A stretch of DNA of 64,000 nt, taken from positions 62,001 through 126,000 of the forward strand of contig CM074768.1 in the NCBI GenBank assembly GCA_037355855.1, given 5' to 3'. The first letter of the stretch is position 1, and each line of letters starts with the position of its first letter. The DNA is from Pseudo-nitzschia pungens (lineage: Eukaryota > Bacillariophyta > Bacillariophyceae > Bacillariales > Bacillariaceae). Shown here piece by piece: positions 21,943 through 34,506 of the stretch. A program made the translations under genes and the position numbers. The notes under the pieces were generated by a model, which had not been told where the DNA came from, did not search any database, and saw only the letters and a program-made list of their open reading frames with translations.

Positions 21943-23965
21943 GATGATTGGTACGGTATGATGCCTCCGTTTTGTTGTGTGGACTGGTTGGTTGGTCGGT
22001 CGAATCGTTGGTCGGAACGTCGGTCGAATCGTTGGTTGGATTGTTCGTTCGTTGCACGGAAAAGTTGGTTTGGGCAAACGACAGAGGAAGAGCCGAGTGA
22101 GTGTCACGCGAAGCGAAATGGATTGTCCTTCCCGATTTTCTGTACGTTCACTGGGTTAAATTCTCTCGTCGTAGGCGAGCGAGCAAGCAAGCAATCAGGG
22201 AGGCAAGCAATCAGGGAGGCACGAAAGCACGAATGAAACGAAGCAGTGAGACAAGCGTAGTGTCGGATACTTACGTTTCGTGATTTTCGGTGTGCTGAAA
22301 TATCTGATAGGTGAGAGATTCACAAAAACAATTCTGTGAGTACCGACCCCGGTGCTCCATTTTTGCTTGTTTGAAACAGAATACGTACGGTAACCTTCCC
22401 GTAATAATATACGAAGTACGAAGTAGCGTCGAGACACCAATAATATTGTGATCGCCAGAGGCTGTGACGCCATGCGGACAACTATCGAATAAGTTCAGTG
22501 TTACAGGATGTTTTTCGTCTAGGGCATAATAAGTTTTCGTCAACGAATGATTCAAGTTGCACATGCAACGAAAAATAGTAGTAGTAGTAGCTCTTTTGCC
22601 AGCTAAGGATAACCTCCCGAAATGTTTTCCGTTGGGCATTGAACCGATGCGTTTTTGTGACTCTATACCTATTTGATGATCCGTTGGAAGACTATGATTT
22701 TAAATATATGTGAAGATATATGCCCAGGTGTAAAACATTTCTTTAAACTGTGATTAAAAAAGATCCGTATCGGAAACTATCGCGCGCGCTTTGTAAATCA
22801 TGTGAGAATTAAAACTCGGCAACCAGACGTCGCCTAAAGATGCCAAAATCCATTCTCAAAACTAGGCATACGTAAGGTTACTTACCGTCAGGGGTCATAA
22901 TCAGAAGGGGTGTGCCACGATTGCTAAAAATCGGCGATTCATATTCCATGTGTGGTCCAAATAATTTTTTTCCCTCAGTCAATTTTTTTCTTCTCATAAT
23001 TTACTGCATATCACTAGTAAAAGTGTACCTGATATACCAACTTACCAAGTACACTTCTAATCACTCTCCAAATTGAAAATTCAATATGTGGTTCACGTAT
23101 AAAGTTGAGAGTCAAGTAGTAAGTACCTTTTTCAGTTTACATCCCTCTGCTGTCTGATATTGCTGATTCAAACTACCAGTGATCTGTGCCTTCCACCTGG
23201 AATATAAAATACAAAATTGGATCGTCCGTACGCCATCCATTTTATTTTTATTCAATTAAAAGCTTCCACTTGGAATCAAAATTTGGACCATCCATCCAAA
23301 TAAATTACTTTACTACCTTCCATCCATCTACTAGACTGAAAATAATCCTTGTAAAAAATTGGGCTAGATACAATATTCACATATTGTTTTGTTACAAGTT
23401 TTAATGGAGTTGTTATAGATTGAAATGTAATAGTTTTTGTTAGTATTATGCAGTGAAAGTGGACAAAAAAAATTGAGGTTGAGGGAAATTTTTCTTATTA
23501 TTTGAACCACACATGGAATATGGAGTGCCCTTTTTTTTACTAGTAGTACGAGTAGTATTTGTACGACGAAGTGACCCCTGCTTACCGTGCGGTCCAAAAA
23601 ATAATAATAATAATACGATTACGAGTAAGGTTAACTTACGAGTACTAATAATTGTGCCAGCTGTCCAATAACAAACACGCCACATTTCCACATCGACAAC
23701 CTCTATCCGCCCATTCCTTTGCGGTCGACAACGACACAAGAGATCGAAACAGATAGAGAGTAAATGTTAATACTAATATAGAACTATTATATGTTACTAC
23801 GTACTTTCTTAAGTGATATATAAGTGGTGATGTCTGCAGTCCTGGTCATCTTAATTCCGGTTCATATTCCAGAGTCTTCGGAAGGATGCCACACGCGAAT
23901 ATCGCATCCAAACAACGGAGGACTGCTTTTTTTAGTAAAATACAGTACGAAGAAGAACGATGGTG
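21943..23965. other. Intergenic, AT-rich
   Basis: Contains a GTCGGTCGAATCGTTGG repeat (about 21990-22045) at the likely leader of the preceding gene, then AT-rich DNA with TAAGGTTA motifs. No gene is seen. Confidence 0.55.
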
Positions 23966-25765
23966 CTAAGCGCATGGCCCGCTCGAGACGAGAGCGCAGG
24001 TTGCTGGACAATAATCCCAGACTCTTTTGCCCTTCCATTTCTTTTTGCACTTTTTCTTAATCTTTTTGACGTTCTTGTTCTTGTCGAGGTTATTCGAGCC
24101 CTTGGCAACCCATTTCTTGCAAGTCTTCTTCTTTTTGTTCTTGAACTTGAAGGTGGAATCATCCTCACAAGAGCCACCCGAAGTAGGTTCGTATGTGGGT
24201 TCGTACGTCGGTTCGTATGTGGGTTCGTACGTCGGTTCATATGTGGGTTCGTACGTCGGTTCGTATGTGGGTTCGAAGATGAGTGCGGGGCTTGGTTTGG
24301 AGGTGACGCCTTCATCGCTAAGGGACAGTTGAACGGTGGCGTCCTTTCCATCACTGGAAAGAGAAACCCATTCGATGTGTAAGCTATAAACGCTTCCCTT
24401 GAAATTAGAGATGGAAAAGGTTTCGCCAACAACGAGACCCTTGGTTCGAAAGCTGCGTTCACTGCCATACGGGCCTCCCTCGGGCTTGGTCCAGATGCCC
24501 ACTTGGTCCCGAATGTCTGTCGTATCGATGTTGAAACCTGAAGCGCGATTAAACCCAAGGTAGTAGTCATTTCCTGCCTCGCTATCATCTCCGTACTCTA
24601 TGATGCGCAATACAACAACTTTTCCCTCGGGACTTCCAGAAGTCTGGTAATCCACGATTCCATTCAACACATATGTTTGTGGATTCCCAATAATAGTGAA
24701 AGGATCAAGTGCTAGCTCTTGCTCTGAATACCAACCCAATTGCCAGTTCTTAACAGGATTGAAACACTTGAGTGGAGTATCATCTTCATAGTAAGAATAA
24801 CCCATAATGCAAGTCTCGTCGTCATAAACATCATCTCCGAGGGAGCTGTGATCCATTCCCAAGTTGTGACCAATTTCGTGCATTTGAAAGGTCACGGATG
24901 AGCACGCTTCGCCATTGTAGTAGCTGTCATAATCGTTGTAGTACGCATATCCCGAGTAACCTTCCTCATCATCAGGAAAGCAAAATAGGACGTTTTCGAA
25001 TTTGTCTACAACACCTTCTTCGCCACCATACAATTGGTACAGCGCATCGATAGATGCATCTTCCATGGCATCATAATCTGTTTTGGAGGCCGAGACCGTC
25101 ATCTCGATGACTCCACCGCCTTCTGTGGATGGTTCAAACATTAATTGATTGAACGAACAGGCCGCATACTGAGATCTCATATTCGCCTCATCAGTGAAGA
25201 CATCTTCCATCAGCTGGTCCGTATCAGCGACCATTACGTTGCCCTCATTATCGGTAACACGCACCACAAGGGTTCTTCGGGTTCCAATTGCCCTATGGTC
25301 ATCTCGTGAGTTTTTGCGTCTCTGTCTGTGGTGGCGGGGATCATCTTTCGTAAGCTTTTCAATATTAAAGGATACTGCATCCGGAACGACCAGCGTTGAC
25401 ACACCGTTGATAATGGACTGGCGAATGTATGCGCCTTGCATCCTCATGGTGGCTTCTCCCGAAATCGGTCCGTAGGAGTCGATCACGTCCTTCGAAATTC
25501 CTTCGACGTTCATCTTGTGAGCAATAGTACCAATGCTTCGTACATAGTCTTGTTGGAACTTACAAGACCAAGTTCGTTGGTCTGGTCTGCCGTCTGAGAA
25601 GTGGGTCACCTTGAGATACAATACGCACTCTGTATTGTCTTCCACCAAATGCCGGTGGTAGGTGTAGGCTTTATCTATCTCACTCTCACTCCGACGAACA
25701 GTACCTTGTCCCCAGGCCACGGAGAGAGCTGCGGCAAGTATGGCGAACCGAGTGAGACTTTTCAT
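23966..25765 (-). CDS. Secreted gametolysin-like zinc metalloprotease (peptidase M11) with Cys/Lys-rich C-terminal domain
   Basis: 599 aa, intronless. Residues 1-19 are a signal peptide. A propeptide follows with RHL at 38-40. The catalytic domain shows HEIGHNLGMDH at 296-306 (zinc ligands H296, H300, H306; base E297) and a Met-turn CIMGYS at 319-324, the M11 pattern. Gametolysins of green algae digest glycoprotein cell walls; in diatoms the family is likely to act on extracellular matrix or prey proteins. After the protease comes a beta-rich region, then eight near-perfect EPTY units (about 500-532) as a linker. The last domain is a lysine-rich module with Cys spacing reminiscent of ShKT folds (it starts CEDD and ends YCPATC). 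The linker DNA is a GGTTCGTA-type repeat and may vary in length. The start ATG immediately precedes the signal peptide. Confidence 0.9.
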   Translation of the reverse strand: MKSLTRFAILAAALSVAWGQGTVRRSESEIDKAYTYHRHLVEDNTECVLYLKVTHFSDGRPDQRTWSCKFQQDYVRSIGTIAHKMNVEGISKDVIDSYGPISGEATMRMQGAYIRQSIINGVSTLVVPDAVSFNIEKLTKDDPRHHRQRRKNSRDDHRAIGTRRTLVVRVTDNEGNVMVADTDQLMEDVFTDEANMRSQYAACSFNQLMFEPSTEGGGVIEMTVSASKTDYDAMEDASIDALYQLYGGEEGVVDKFENVLFCFPDDEEGYSGYAYYNDYDSYYNGEACSSVTFQMHEIGHNLGMDHSSLGDDVYDDETCIMGYSYYEDDTPLKCFNPVKNWQLGWYSEQELALDPFTIIGNPQTYVLNGIVDYQTSGSPEGKVVVLRIIEYGDDSEAGNDYYLGFNRASGFNIDTTDIRDQVGIWTKPEGGPYGSERSFRTKGLVVGETFSISNFKGSVYSLHIEWVSLSSDGKDATVQLSLSDEGVTSKPSPALIFEPTYEPTYEPTYEPTYEPTYEPTYEPTYEPTSGGSCEDDSTFKFKNKKKKTCKKWVAKGSNNLDKNKNVKKIKKKCKKKWKGKRVWDYCPATCALVSSGPCA

Positions 25766-27019
25766 GATGGTCTATTCAGCGGTAGGTTTGTCGCAAGTTG
25801 TAGTTCTTGTTTGACGCAAACAAGATTTTATGAGATCAGCATTATTAGGGCGAATTTGCAATCATGCGTGCTGGATTTCAAGTGGTTCTCGCAAACGAAC
25901 TAAGATCTTACAGTCAAAGCGAAGAAAATTGTTTTTCGAATGTTGTGACCTCCAATTCTTTGTTGATACCGTACATGTGATCGAACAGAGTAAACCTTAA
26001 TCAGATTACGAACGTGATTTCATGAAAACAAAAAAAACATTCTTCTGCTATGTGTACGAAGAGAATTTTCTTGGACTCTTCTGAAATCTTAAACATGCCA
26101 TTATGAAACAAATACGTAGTAATAATCAAAGAACACGAAACAAATTTTTGATTCCGTAAGCACCACAAAGAACAATCCTCAGTCCCAGTTACCATCGTTG
26201 CCTTATATCTTTCGAAATATGTCATGATAAAGAAATATAGACCTAAAGAAGCTTTATCGGTCATAGAGAAGGTTTCAATAAAGGACATAGGTCATTCGGT
26301 CATGGAGAGCCTCGAAATCCTGCCAACGGTGTTCGTTTAGTCATGGCAAAGCACTAATCATGATACCGCTAGCCGTGTGGTTCATAACCACAATTTTTGC
26401 ACACCGGTCAAGGGTCCGATTTCTGAGAAAACGTACGTTCGTTGATTGTTTCGACGAGCGAACCGAGAACTCTTTGTCAACGCTGTGTTTTCGACTGCTG
26501 GTAAATTAAGGTTACGGTATTTTTGTTTTTTTTAATGTGAAGAATTAAAATTCCATCGGTCTTCCTGAATTTTTTTGGCACCCGACACAAAAGGGTGCAC
26601 AGTGCACACCTGCTGAAAACCTAACGGTATGTAATGTTTCTACACACATGTACGTATCATACGGTATACTCGTACGGTAGTTTCGTACTGTGCATTTTTC
26701 ATTGCATTTTGAAAAAAATAAGGTCTTACTGTAAGACTTACTGTATTCTGTAGACGTTACACGTACTGGTAGTAGGAGTAAGGTTAGTAGTATGGCAGTA
26801 CCGTGCGGTAAGGTACTGGTACGAAAAACGACAAAGACAAAGACAAAAACAAAAAAAGTCCCCGTTTTTGCCAAAACGTTGTGAAAAAAGCACAAGAAAG
26901 CATGGCTGGAATATCCGAGAACAAACTCGGCCAAAGATAGTATGAAGCAAGACCAAGAACAAGAACAAAGTTACTTGTACCGGAACGAGTAGTACTCATT
27001 ACAGGTCAATAAACCAATC
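25766..27019. other. Intergenic
   Basis: AT-rich with no supported gene. An ACAAAGACAAAGACAAA run lies near 26832-26855. TAAGGTTA motifs occur at 26507 and 26780. Confidence 0.55.
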
Positions 27020-27508
27020 ATGCATCGTCTTTGCCCCTCCCGTATACGTACTTGTACCGGCAGCAGGAGAAGTCAACAAAGGATTCTGGTAGGCGTGGGG
27101 ATATGCATTGGGATGGCTGTGGTCCCGATCTTCAGACTCGGTACCAATTTCTTGTTCACGTCGTACGAGTACTCGTACGAGTACCTGCCAGCGTCCACAA
27201 CCACAACCACAACCACAAACCAGATGGTTGCGGTAAAAGAAGTACAATTCCAACAACAAACATCCGATGTGATGGATGATATCAATATTGATATTGATAT
27301 TGATAATGATAGTGATAGTGATGATACAGCCGAAGTTTTGGATGCGGATGCGGATGTGGATGCCAAGGTCGGTGAGGGAGACAATAATGATAGAAGCAAT
27401 AATCCACCAGAATCGCAACAAGAAGTAGACACACAAGACCTACCCGTGCAGATGCAGCAATCCAAATCCAAATCCAACACAAACAAAGCCGAAACACAAA
27501 CACACACA

Positions 27509-27546
<38 letters not shown>

Positions 27547-28894
27547 AAAAGTCCAAGTCCAGGATGCCAATGCCAATTCCAATGCCAATGCCGCCGCCGA
27601 GACAGAAAAACCACCGAGCGAATCGCTGATACCCTGCGAGGTTCTGATGCAGACGAACCCGGAGTATTCCGACGGAGCCTTTTTGACGAGAAACACGACG
27701 GAGGTGGTGTGGAAGAAACGAGCCGACCAATCCAGGGAACTCACCCTGCCATCGACGTGCCTTCTCAAGCGATACACCGCGGCCCAAGCCGGAAGATGCC
27801 TGAAGAACAAGAACCTGTTTTTCGTGGGCGATTCGTTGACCCGCTATCAGTTTACCAGTTTCGCCTACTTTTTGGAGCACGAGGAATACCCCAAGAGGTT
27901 CCACGCCATGCTCCATCCCTGCGACGATCACATCGACGAGAACGGCGAGAAAACCTGTTCGAAACCCGAGGAGCCCAACGTTGCCGCCGAGGTAGACTGG
28001 GTCCCGTACGGATCCTGGAAGGGATATTACCTGAGTTTGGGAGGCGGCAGATTCAACGGCACGAAACAAATGAAGAACTTTCTCGGCCGAATGGAGGTCG
28101 CTTCCATTCGACGAGACAAATCGGACGAGGCACCGGACGAACCGACGTATCCGATCTCGGATTACCTGGAATACACCACCAGCACGGAGCGTTATACTGC
28201 TACTACTACTGCTGCTGCTGCTGCTACCAATGGCGACGGCGACGGCGATGAACAAAACAACGGTCCCCCCGGATTTGTCCGGGTGACCTCCCTCTTCGAA
28301 GGGGGCACCGAGGGCAACGAGCCCATGCAGGGCTTTCGCATGACGGGGTGCGGCTCCACCGGCACGTGCAACTACACGGCGGAAGAATTCGAAGAACGGG
28401 AGCGACGAGCCCTGGCCGGGGATTACGATTGGGACTGCGCGAACATTGTCCACGCCTTTGGTCCGGATTGCGAGGAGTTCCAGGCCATGCATCCCGACCC
28501 GATCAATTACATGATCTACAATCGCGGAATATGGGGAAGGGTCGGGCTCGAAAAGGCGGAGCAAATGATGTCTTCGATGCATCGAATGATCGGCGGAGAA
28601 AAAGGAAGGAGGGAATCGAACAATCGCTGCTTCTTCAAGAGCACGACCGGGAACGCCAACACCGAATACCTGAAAGAGTACGAATCCGGGCCGGTGCGGG
28701 ATGCCACCCTCGGAGCCGGATGCGAGTTCATGGATGTCTTTCACGTGACGGAGGAGTTTGCCAAGATCGGACGGGATCACGAGGAATTCGCCAATGTGTT
28801 TTGGGACGTCAATCATTACACACCATGGGTGTACGAGGAGCTCAACAATTTGCTATTGAATTTGCTTTGTAATACTGAACAAAGCTCGTCGTGA
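27020..28894 (+). CDS. Type II membrane GDSL/PC-esterase-like protein (TBL/PMR5 type)
   Basis: 624 aa, intronless. An N-terminal basic segment and a hydrophobic stretch (about 22-47) suggest a Golgi signal anchor. Residues about 85-200 are low complexity (ID, DAD, SKSN, then a run of about 12 Asp). The catalytic part has LFFVGDSLTRYQF with GDS at 270-272 and, near the end, DVNH at 596-599, the Ser and Asp-x-x-His parts of the SGNH/PC-esterase triad in TBL-like sugar O-acetyltransferases. Several Cys and NGT/NYT sites fit a luminal domain. The inferred role is acetylation or deacetylation of a cell-surface polysaccharide; the substrate is unknown. A (GCT/ACT)n run encodes a T/A tract at about 395-407. 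The long open frame on the other strand is a shadow. Confidence 0.85.
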
Positions 28895-30280
28895 CGATGA
28901 CGATGACGATGGTGATGGTGATAATGATGGTGATAATGATGAATGATGACGACGATTGTGATAATGGTAGTAACCTTACTGTATTACGAAGTAACGTACT
29001 TTTATCTTGTTGATTTGGATCGATCAATCCTACCGTACACGTAACTTTACCGTCTGTTTGTACGTGTTCAGTGTAGTACCAATCGGATGGCTGACCGTCA
29101 CCGACACGGTAAGGTTTTACTAGTATCATTCATTATCAATTACACGTACCAAACGGTACAAGTAAGGTTACAATTACGACTACGACTAAGGTTTACACGA
29201 CTACGACTAAGGTTACGAATACTGTACTCAACTCGTACGTACGAGTAATTACGTCATTACTTGCACTGTGACTTACCTCTACTTTTCGTACTTCTTTTGC
29301 TTCCACCGGTTACCGGTAGCATGAAGCATGTTGAACGTTGAACGTTGAACGTAAACCTTACTTGTACGGTACGATTAAGATTAAGTTACTTCGTACGTAC
29401 AGTTCTTCCTACTACTACGTATTAGGAGTAATTGCGTAGTACTAGTACTTATATTGCGTGCGCCTGTAAACCTTACTTTTTACTACTGTATCTTGGATTC
29501 TCAATTCCCTCCGAAGCTGCAATGAGGATTGATTGATGATTGATTCGTTCATCCTCGTGATCAAAGCATACCGTACGGTAAAACGTACGAGTACGTAATC
29601 TTACGTAATTACCATCTGGATACTGGTAATCTCACCGCATACGAGTAAGGTTTAAGGTTTACCGTACGCAAAATGTTTTGCAAAGTAAGGTTATGCATCT
29701 TTTGGAGATGCAGATGCAGATGCAGATGGATACAACGTTCATGTACATGAACACATGTACGTGCCGTCGTGCATGCATGCAGTGACCGTGTCGCCGTTGT
29801 TCTTGGAGTCTGTGGAAGGATTGAATCAAATCGAATCGAATCGGTTAGAATTGGATCGGTTAGAATCGAATCGAATCGAATCGGATCGGATCGGATCGGA
29901 TCCATTCTATCGATTCGATTCTTCGGTGATCTCAATTGATTTGATTTGATTTGATCCGATCCGATCGCATTGCACTTCATTGAATTGAATTGAATTGAAT
30001 TGAATTGAATTGAATTGAATTGAATTGAATTGAATTGAATTGAATTGAATTGAATTGAATTGAATTGAATTGAATTGAATTGAATTGAATTGAATTGAAT
30101 TGAATTGAATTGAATTGAATTGGGATTGATTGAAATACAATCAAGTAACTCTATACAAGTACGTGAACCAATACCCTAAGGACCATCACAGTAAGTTACG
30201 TACTGTAAAATCAAAATCAAAGTTGATACAACACTCAACACATTGCGAAGTAAGGTTTACTACGTACTTCGTAATACAGA
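28895..30280. other. Intergenic with pentanucleotide microsatellites
   Basis: Begins with a GATGAT-rich tail (28895-28965), then TAAGGTTA motifs. A run of related pentamers at 29825-30120 precedes the lipase start by about 160 bp. No gene is seen. Confidence 0.6.
29825..30120 (+). repeat. Compound pentanucleotide microsatellite (GAATC, GGATC, TTGAT, TGAAT)
   Basis: AATCG/GGATC pentamers (about 29825-29901), TTGAT units (29937-29955) and a perfect (TGAAT)28 run at 29981-30120. All are five-base units differing by one or two substitutions. Confidence 0.95.
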
Positions 30281-33200
30281 ATGAGGCTCTCGCGTTGGCT
30301 TTCGCTTTCGCTTTCACTTTCACTTTCACTTTCGTTGCTGCTCCGTTTCGAAGCGCTCGCGACGCCTCCGTTGGCGGACGACGATTGCAAGCTCGCGCAA
30401 CAACAAGACCAACAACACGAGCAACAACAAGACCAACAACACGAGCAACAATACGAGCAACAACAAGACCAACAACAAGACCAACGAAAAGGCCATCGAC
30501 GATTCCGCCTGCTAGGACGAAATCGAAATGGAAATCGAAATGGAAATGGAAATGGAAATGGAAATGGAAAACAGCGGGAAACGGCAAAGGTCCTCCCGCC
30601 TCCCACGATTCGCAACCAGCACCGCGGGCGACGCTTGAATCACAATCACAATCGCAATCATCGTCGTGGTCTTCGTCGCTGGCTACTAGGGTGGCGGTGG
30701 CCCTCTTCCAATGCGAACAAAGCAAACGCAAACACAAAAACAGAAACAAACACAGAAACAAACACAAACACAGAAACAAATCTAGACGACGACAACTACG
30801 AATACAACGAGTTTTATCGACCCGAGCTGGCCTTTGAAATGGCCGTCATGGCGACTCTTTCCTATTGGGAATTTCACAAGCGACCAGCACCGCAGCTGGG
30901 ATTTCGGCTCCTGGGGAAAAACGACAACGACAACGACAACGACCACGATAACAAAGACGAGGATGAGGATGAGGATGAGGATGAGTTCCATTCACTGTCC
31001 ATTGCATCGTGGGTGGCTCGATCCCTGGCCAATGCCCATCCCACCACCCACGAGAAGGGCTCCCTCGCAAAGACACGCACCCGATTCCCATTCATTGCAA
31101 ACGAGAATACGAACGAGAATGCGAATCCGTACTATTCCATGGAGTATGCCTTTTACGATTGGTACGAACCGACCAATCTCCCGGGGGTCCGCTTTCACGA
31201 CACGGACCTGCTCGTGGCAACAACAACAACAGCAACATCATCAGCATCAACAACATCATCAACAATGATTCCCGACACGCTGGTGATTGCCTTTGCCGGA
31301 ACCTCCTCCATAGCCGACGCGGTGACGGACGTCCAGACCTTTGAGCCAGCCAACCACTCGGGCTTCTTTCCCGCGGAGGAGGGATCCCTCCACCGGGGCT
31401 TTCTGAACGCATACTCCCGGGTCGAGAAGGGTTCCGTCCTCAGGCTGTCGTCGCGGGTTTTGCCGACAGAGATTGCTCTCGCACCCACTCTTGCATCGGC
31501 ATCGGCATCGGCATCGGCATCCACTTCAGAGAAAACTCGTACAACTCGTACTACAACTCGTGCACCCAAGAAGCGGTGGTGGAGAAGGAGGAACGAGAAG
31601 CGGCGGGGCAACCGGGATATCCTGGAACCACTGCACCGACGATACGGCCACTGCTTCTCCACCGCGCCGGGAGAGGACGGCAGCGGCACGGCAACAACCA
31701 CAGCAACCTCAAACACAACCAAAGAAAACGACAATCCAACCAAAACCAAAACCAAAAGGGGAGCCAATCCAAGGAAGCAAAAACGAAAAAGGAACAAGAC
31801 AAAGGAACAGCCCTACAACAACAACTACAACAACTATTACCACAACCACAACCACAACCACAACCACCACCGCAAGGGATGTGTCCCGGGGAAGACAAGG
31901 GACCAACGCGGTGATGCCGGAAACGATGCCGAAACCGAAACCGAATCCGCTGGCGGGGTCCATCTCTTCAAAGTCCTTCGGGAGCTGATCGAAACCGCCC
32001 TGGCCAACGGGCACACCGTGCACGTCACGGGACACTCGCTCGGGGGTGCCCTCGCCACGTTGCTTGTCCTAGACGTCCTGGTCAATGGCAACGACAATGG
32101 CAACGACAATGGCAACGACAATGGCAACGACAATGGCAATGGCAATGGCAATGGCAACACCCACGATGCTGCCCGAACGATCGAAAACCTGCACCTGTGG
32201 ACCTTTGGGGCACCCCAGGTGGCCGACTCGTTGTTCCGGGAGTCCCTCGTGCGGCGATCGGCGAGGCTCCGGAAGTTTCTGGGCCTGCCGGGCGACGACT
32301 GCGACGAAGACCACGAACGGGACCGGGACTGCGACCGCTCGGAAAAGTACGGGAGAGGCAACAAGCTTCGGCTGGATCCGTCGCAACAACAAGGTCTGTC
32401 GAGAGCGCAATCGCCGGCGGAGGCGCAAACGTAAACGCCAGCGCAAAGGAAAAGGAAAAGGCAACCACCAAAACTGCAAACCAAGCCGCAAAAAGCAGTT
32501 TCATCGGTACGTGACGCTCTCGGACGACGGCAAGGTCGATGCCATCTCGGAGGTCACCAAGATGGCCCTGGCGGCGCACAAGGAGCGGGATTTCGTCCAT
32601 CCCGGAGAAGCTGAAACAGAAGCTGAAACAGAAATAGAAATAGAAGCAACACCGATGGATAGTGATGGCGATAACGATAGAGATAGCGATAACGATAGCG
32701 ACGAAACCGAAACCGAAACCAAACGAGTCGGCGATGGAGAGCCGGAACTCGAAACCGATTCATCCGCAACGAAAGCCGGCGGCGGTGGTATTGTTGCTGG
32801 TTCCGAATCCACGGTAGCTGAGGGCAAGGCGACGGCTCTACAACCCCCACCCACGAAGCAAAAACAAAAACAAAAACAGAAGAAAAAAAGGAAACGCAAG
32901 CTGTCCGCAAGTTTTCACGGAAGGGTTGCCCGGATCCTGGGCGGAATCTCGAGGGGGGGAGAGGTCACGCATTTTTTCGAGCCCCACACCCTCTGGACTC
33001 CCGATCAGCACAGGCGACATTCTCACAATGAACAAGAACAAGAACAAGAATCGGAACAGAAGCAAGAACAAGAACAACAAGGATCAGAACAGGCACAGGA
33101 TCCAACCGCTGGGGATCCAACCGATCCAGGCAGCAAGAACAACATCAAGAACAGCAACAAGAACAACAACAAGAACAACAAGAACGAGTGGGTTGCGGAG

Positions 33201-33425
33201 ACCACCAGCACCACCACTACCACTACCACTACCACTACCAATACGAGATCCTCAGTGGCAGCGCATTCCATGAGTAATTATTTGATGGGAATTTCACGGG
33301 AATCCGGCAACCATCCGCTGGTCCCGGATGTTCCCCTGGAGTGGCTGGAGTTTATGGACATTGCTCACCTTGAGGCCAATGCAAAGGCCAATGCAAAGAC
33401 GAAGGCGAAGGCAAGGGCCATTTGA
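30281..33425 (+). CDS. Secreted class 3 (fungal-type) lipase, microsatellite-rich, with one frame change
   Basis: The ATG at 30281 begins a signal peptide whose core is (SL)n. The first frame runs to 32434; the rest of the protein continues in another frame to 33425. Lipase features are TLVIAFAGTSS-like sequence, the nucleophile elbow GHSLGGALATLL (Ser at about residue 586), WTFGAPQVADSLF, then in the second frame FHRYVTLSDDG and a late HSMSNYL segment that could supply the His. The frames must join between about 32345 and 32500. An intron from GT at 32347 to AG at 32485 (139 nt) would restore reading, but no donor is compelling, so a frameshift remains possible. In-frame repeats are everywhere: QQDQQHEQ, NGNGNG, DNDNDN, DEDEDE, NHNHNH, NDNG, EQEQEQ, poly-Thr. 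The core lipase blocks are interrupted by these inserts, unusual for the family. The likely substrate is an acyl lipid. Confidence 0.75.
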
Positions 33426-34506
33426 AGTCAACCCATTCGCCATTCCACCATATTCCAGGAGACCAAAGCTAGCTGAAATCGTTCCGTTCCTGGTTTGTCC
33501 ACCAGAGGTGCAAATACTCATACCCCATGAGCTATCGATGCGGCTCCTCCAATGGGAAACTGCAAAGGAACCATGCTCCAAGCAACCTGCCTACCGACCG
33601 ACAGACAGAACGACCGAACAACCGACCAAACTCATGATTCCTTCCTGCCAAATGGACGTTTTGTTTCGTTCCATGCCAGATTTTGACGGGACGCGCCGGC
33701 AAGGCTCGGCTTCGCTCGTTGGATCAGTTGCTTGAATATACCGTAGAACCAGTTGTACCCTTTTTTCTTGCAGCTGCGGTATCCAATCAGTATCAGTGTC
33801 GCCTTGCTCGCAACTGGAGCATCGAATTGAATTTCCCCTTCCTCGCAAACGACCGAACGATACTTTTTTTACTATTACTACTTTAATAATAATATTTTTC
33901 TCTATGCATCAGTTAGAATTACATGCTGTGTGGTGTGGGGTGATGTTGTGCGGTGCAATGTGACGTGACGTGACGTGATGTGATACGACTCGGCTCGGCG
34001 TGGCTTGCTGTGTAGATGTGTAGATGTGTAGCTGTGTAGTGCAGTGCAGCGCAATGCTGAGCAATGCTGAGCCCATGTAGACAAGAACGACGAGGAGAAG
34101 CTAACAGCATACAGCACAAGACACAACCGAAACACTTCCGTTGCGTTCCATGTTTGCACCGTCTCGCTGGCACACCAGACCTTACCCCAACCTACACTAC
34201 CTGATATGGTGATTGATCACCTAGCCTTGGCAGTCCCATAATTCAAGGCTAAGCATGCAAGTACTTTCTATTTTTCAATACTAATTTATGATTAGTAATT
34301 ACGCCTAATTATTGATATGCTTTATATTAAAAAGTCTGCAATTCATTTATATTGCCATACATCCCACATGACATATTGAAGGTAGAAAAAAATTGCAATC
34401 ACGAATACCTTTAAAAAATTTCTCCATGAGAAATAACAAATAGTTTGCATTATCTTTCCTGTTCGGATGACTCACAGGAAATCTCCAAAGCAACAACTTA
34501 AAACAA
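33426..34506. other. Intergenic
   Basis: Includes GTGAC/GTGAT pentamers (33959-33985) and GTGTAGAT units (34012-34040). No gene is seen. Confidence 0.55.

Noticed and set aside
21943..22107. N-terminal extension of the Lys-rich secreted protein
   Set aside because: The added 55 residues are an IRPT repeat before a complete signal peptide, so the internal ATG at 21942 is the likelier start.
27440..28816. 458-codon open frame on the minus strand across the GDSL protein
   Set aside because: It ends in VVVVV and GIGIGI runs that are translations of the Asp and NANA repeats of the true gene.
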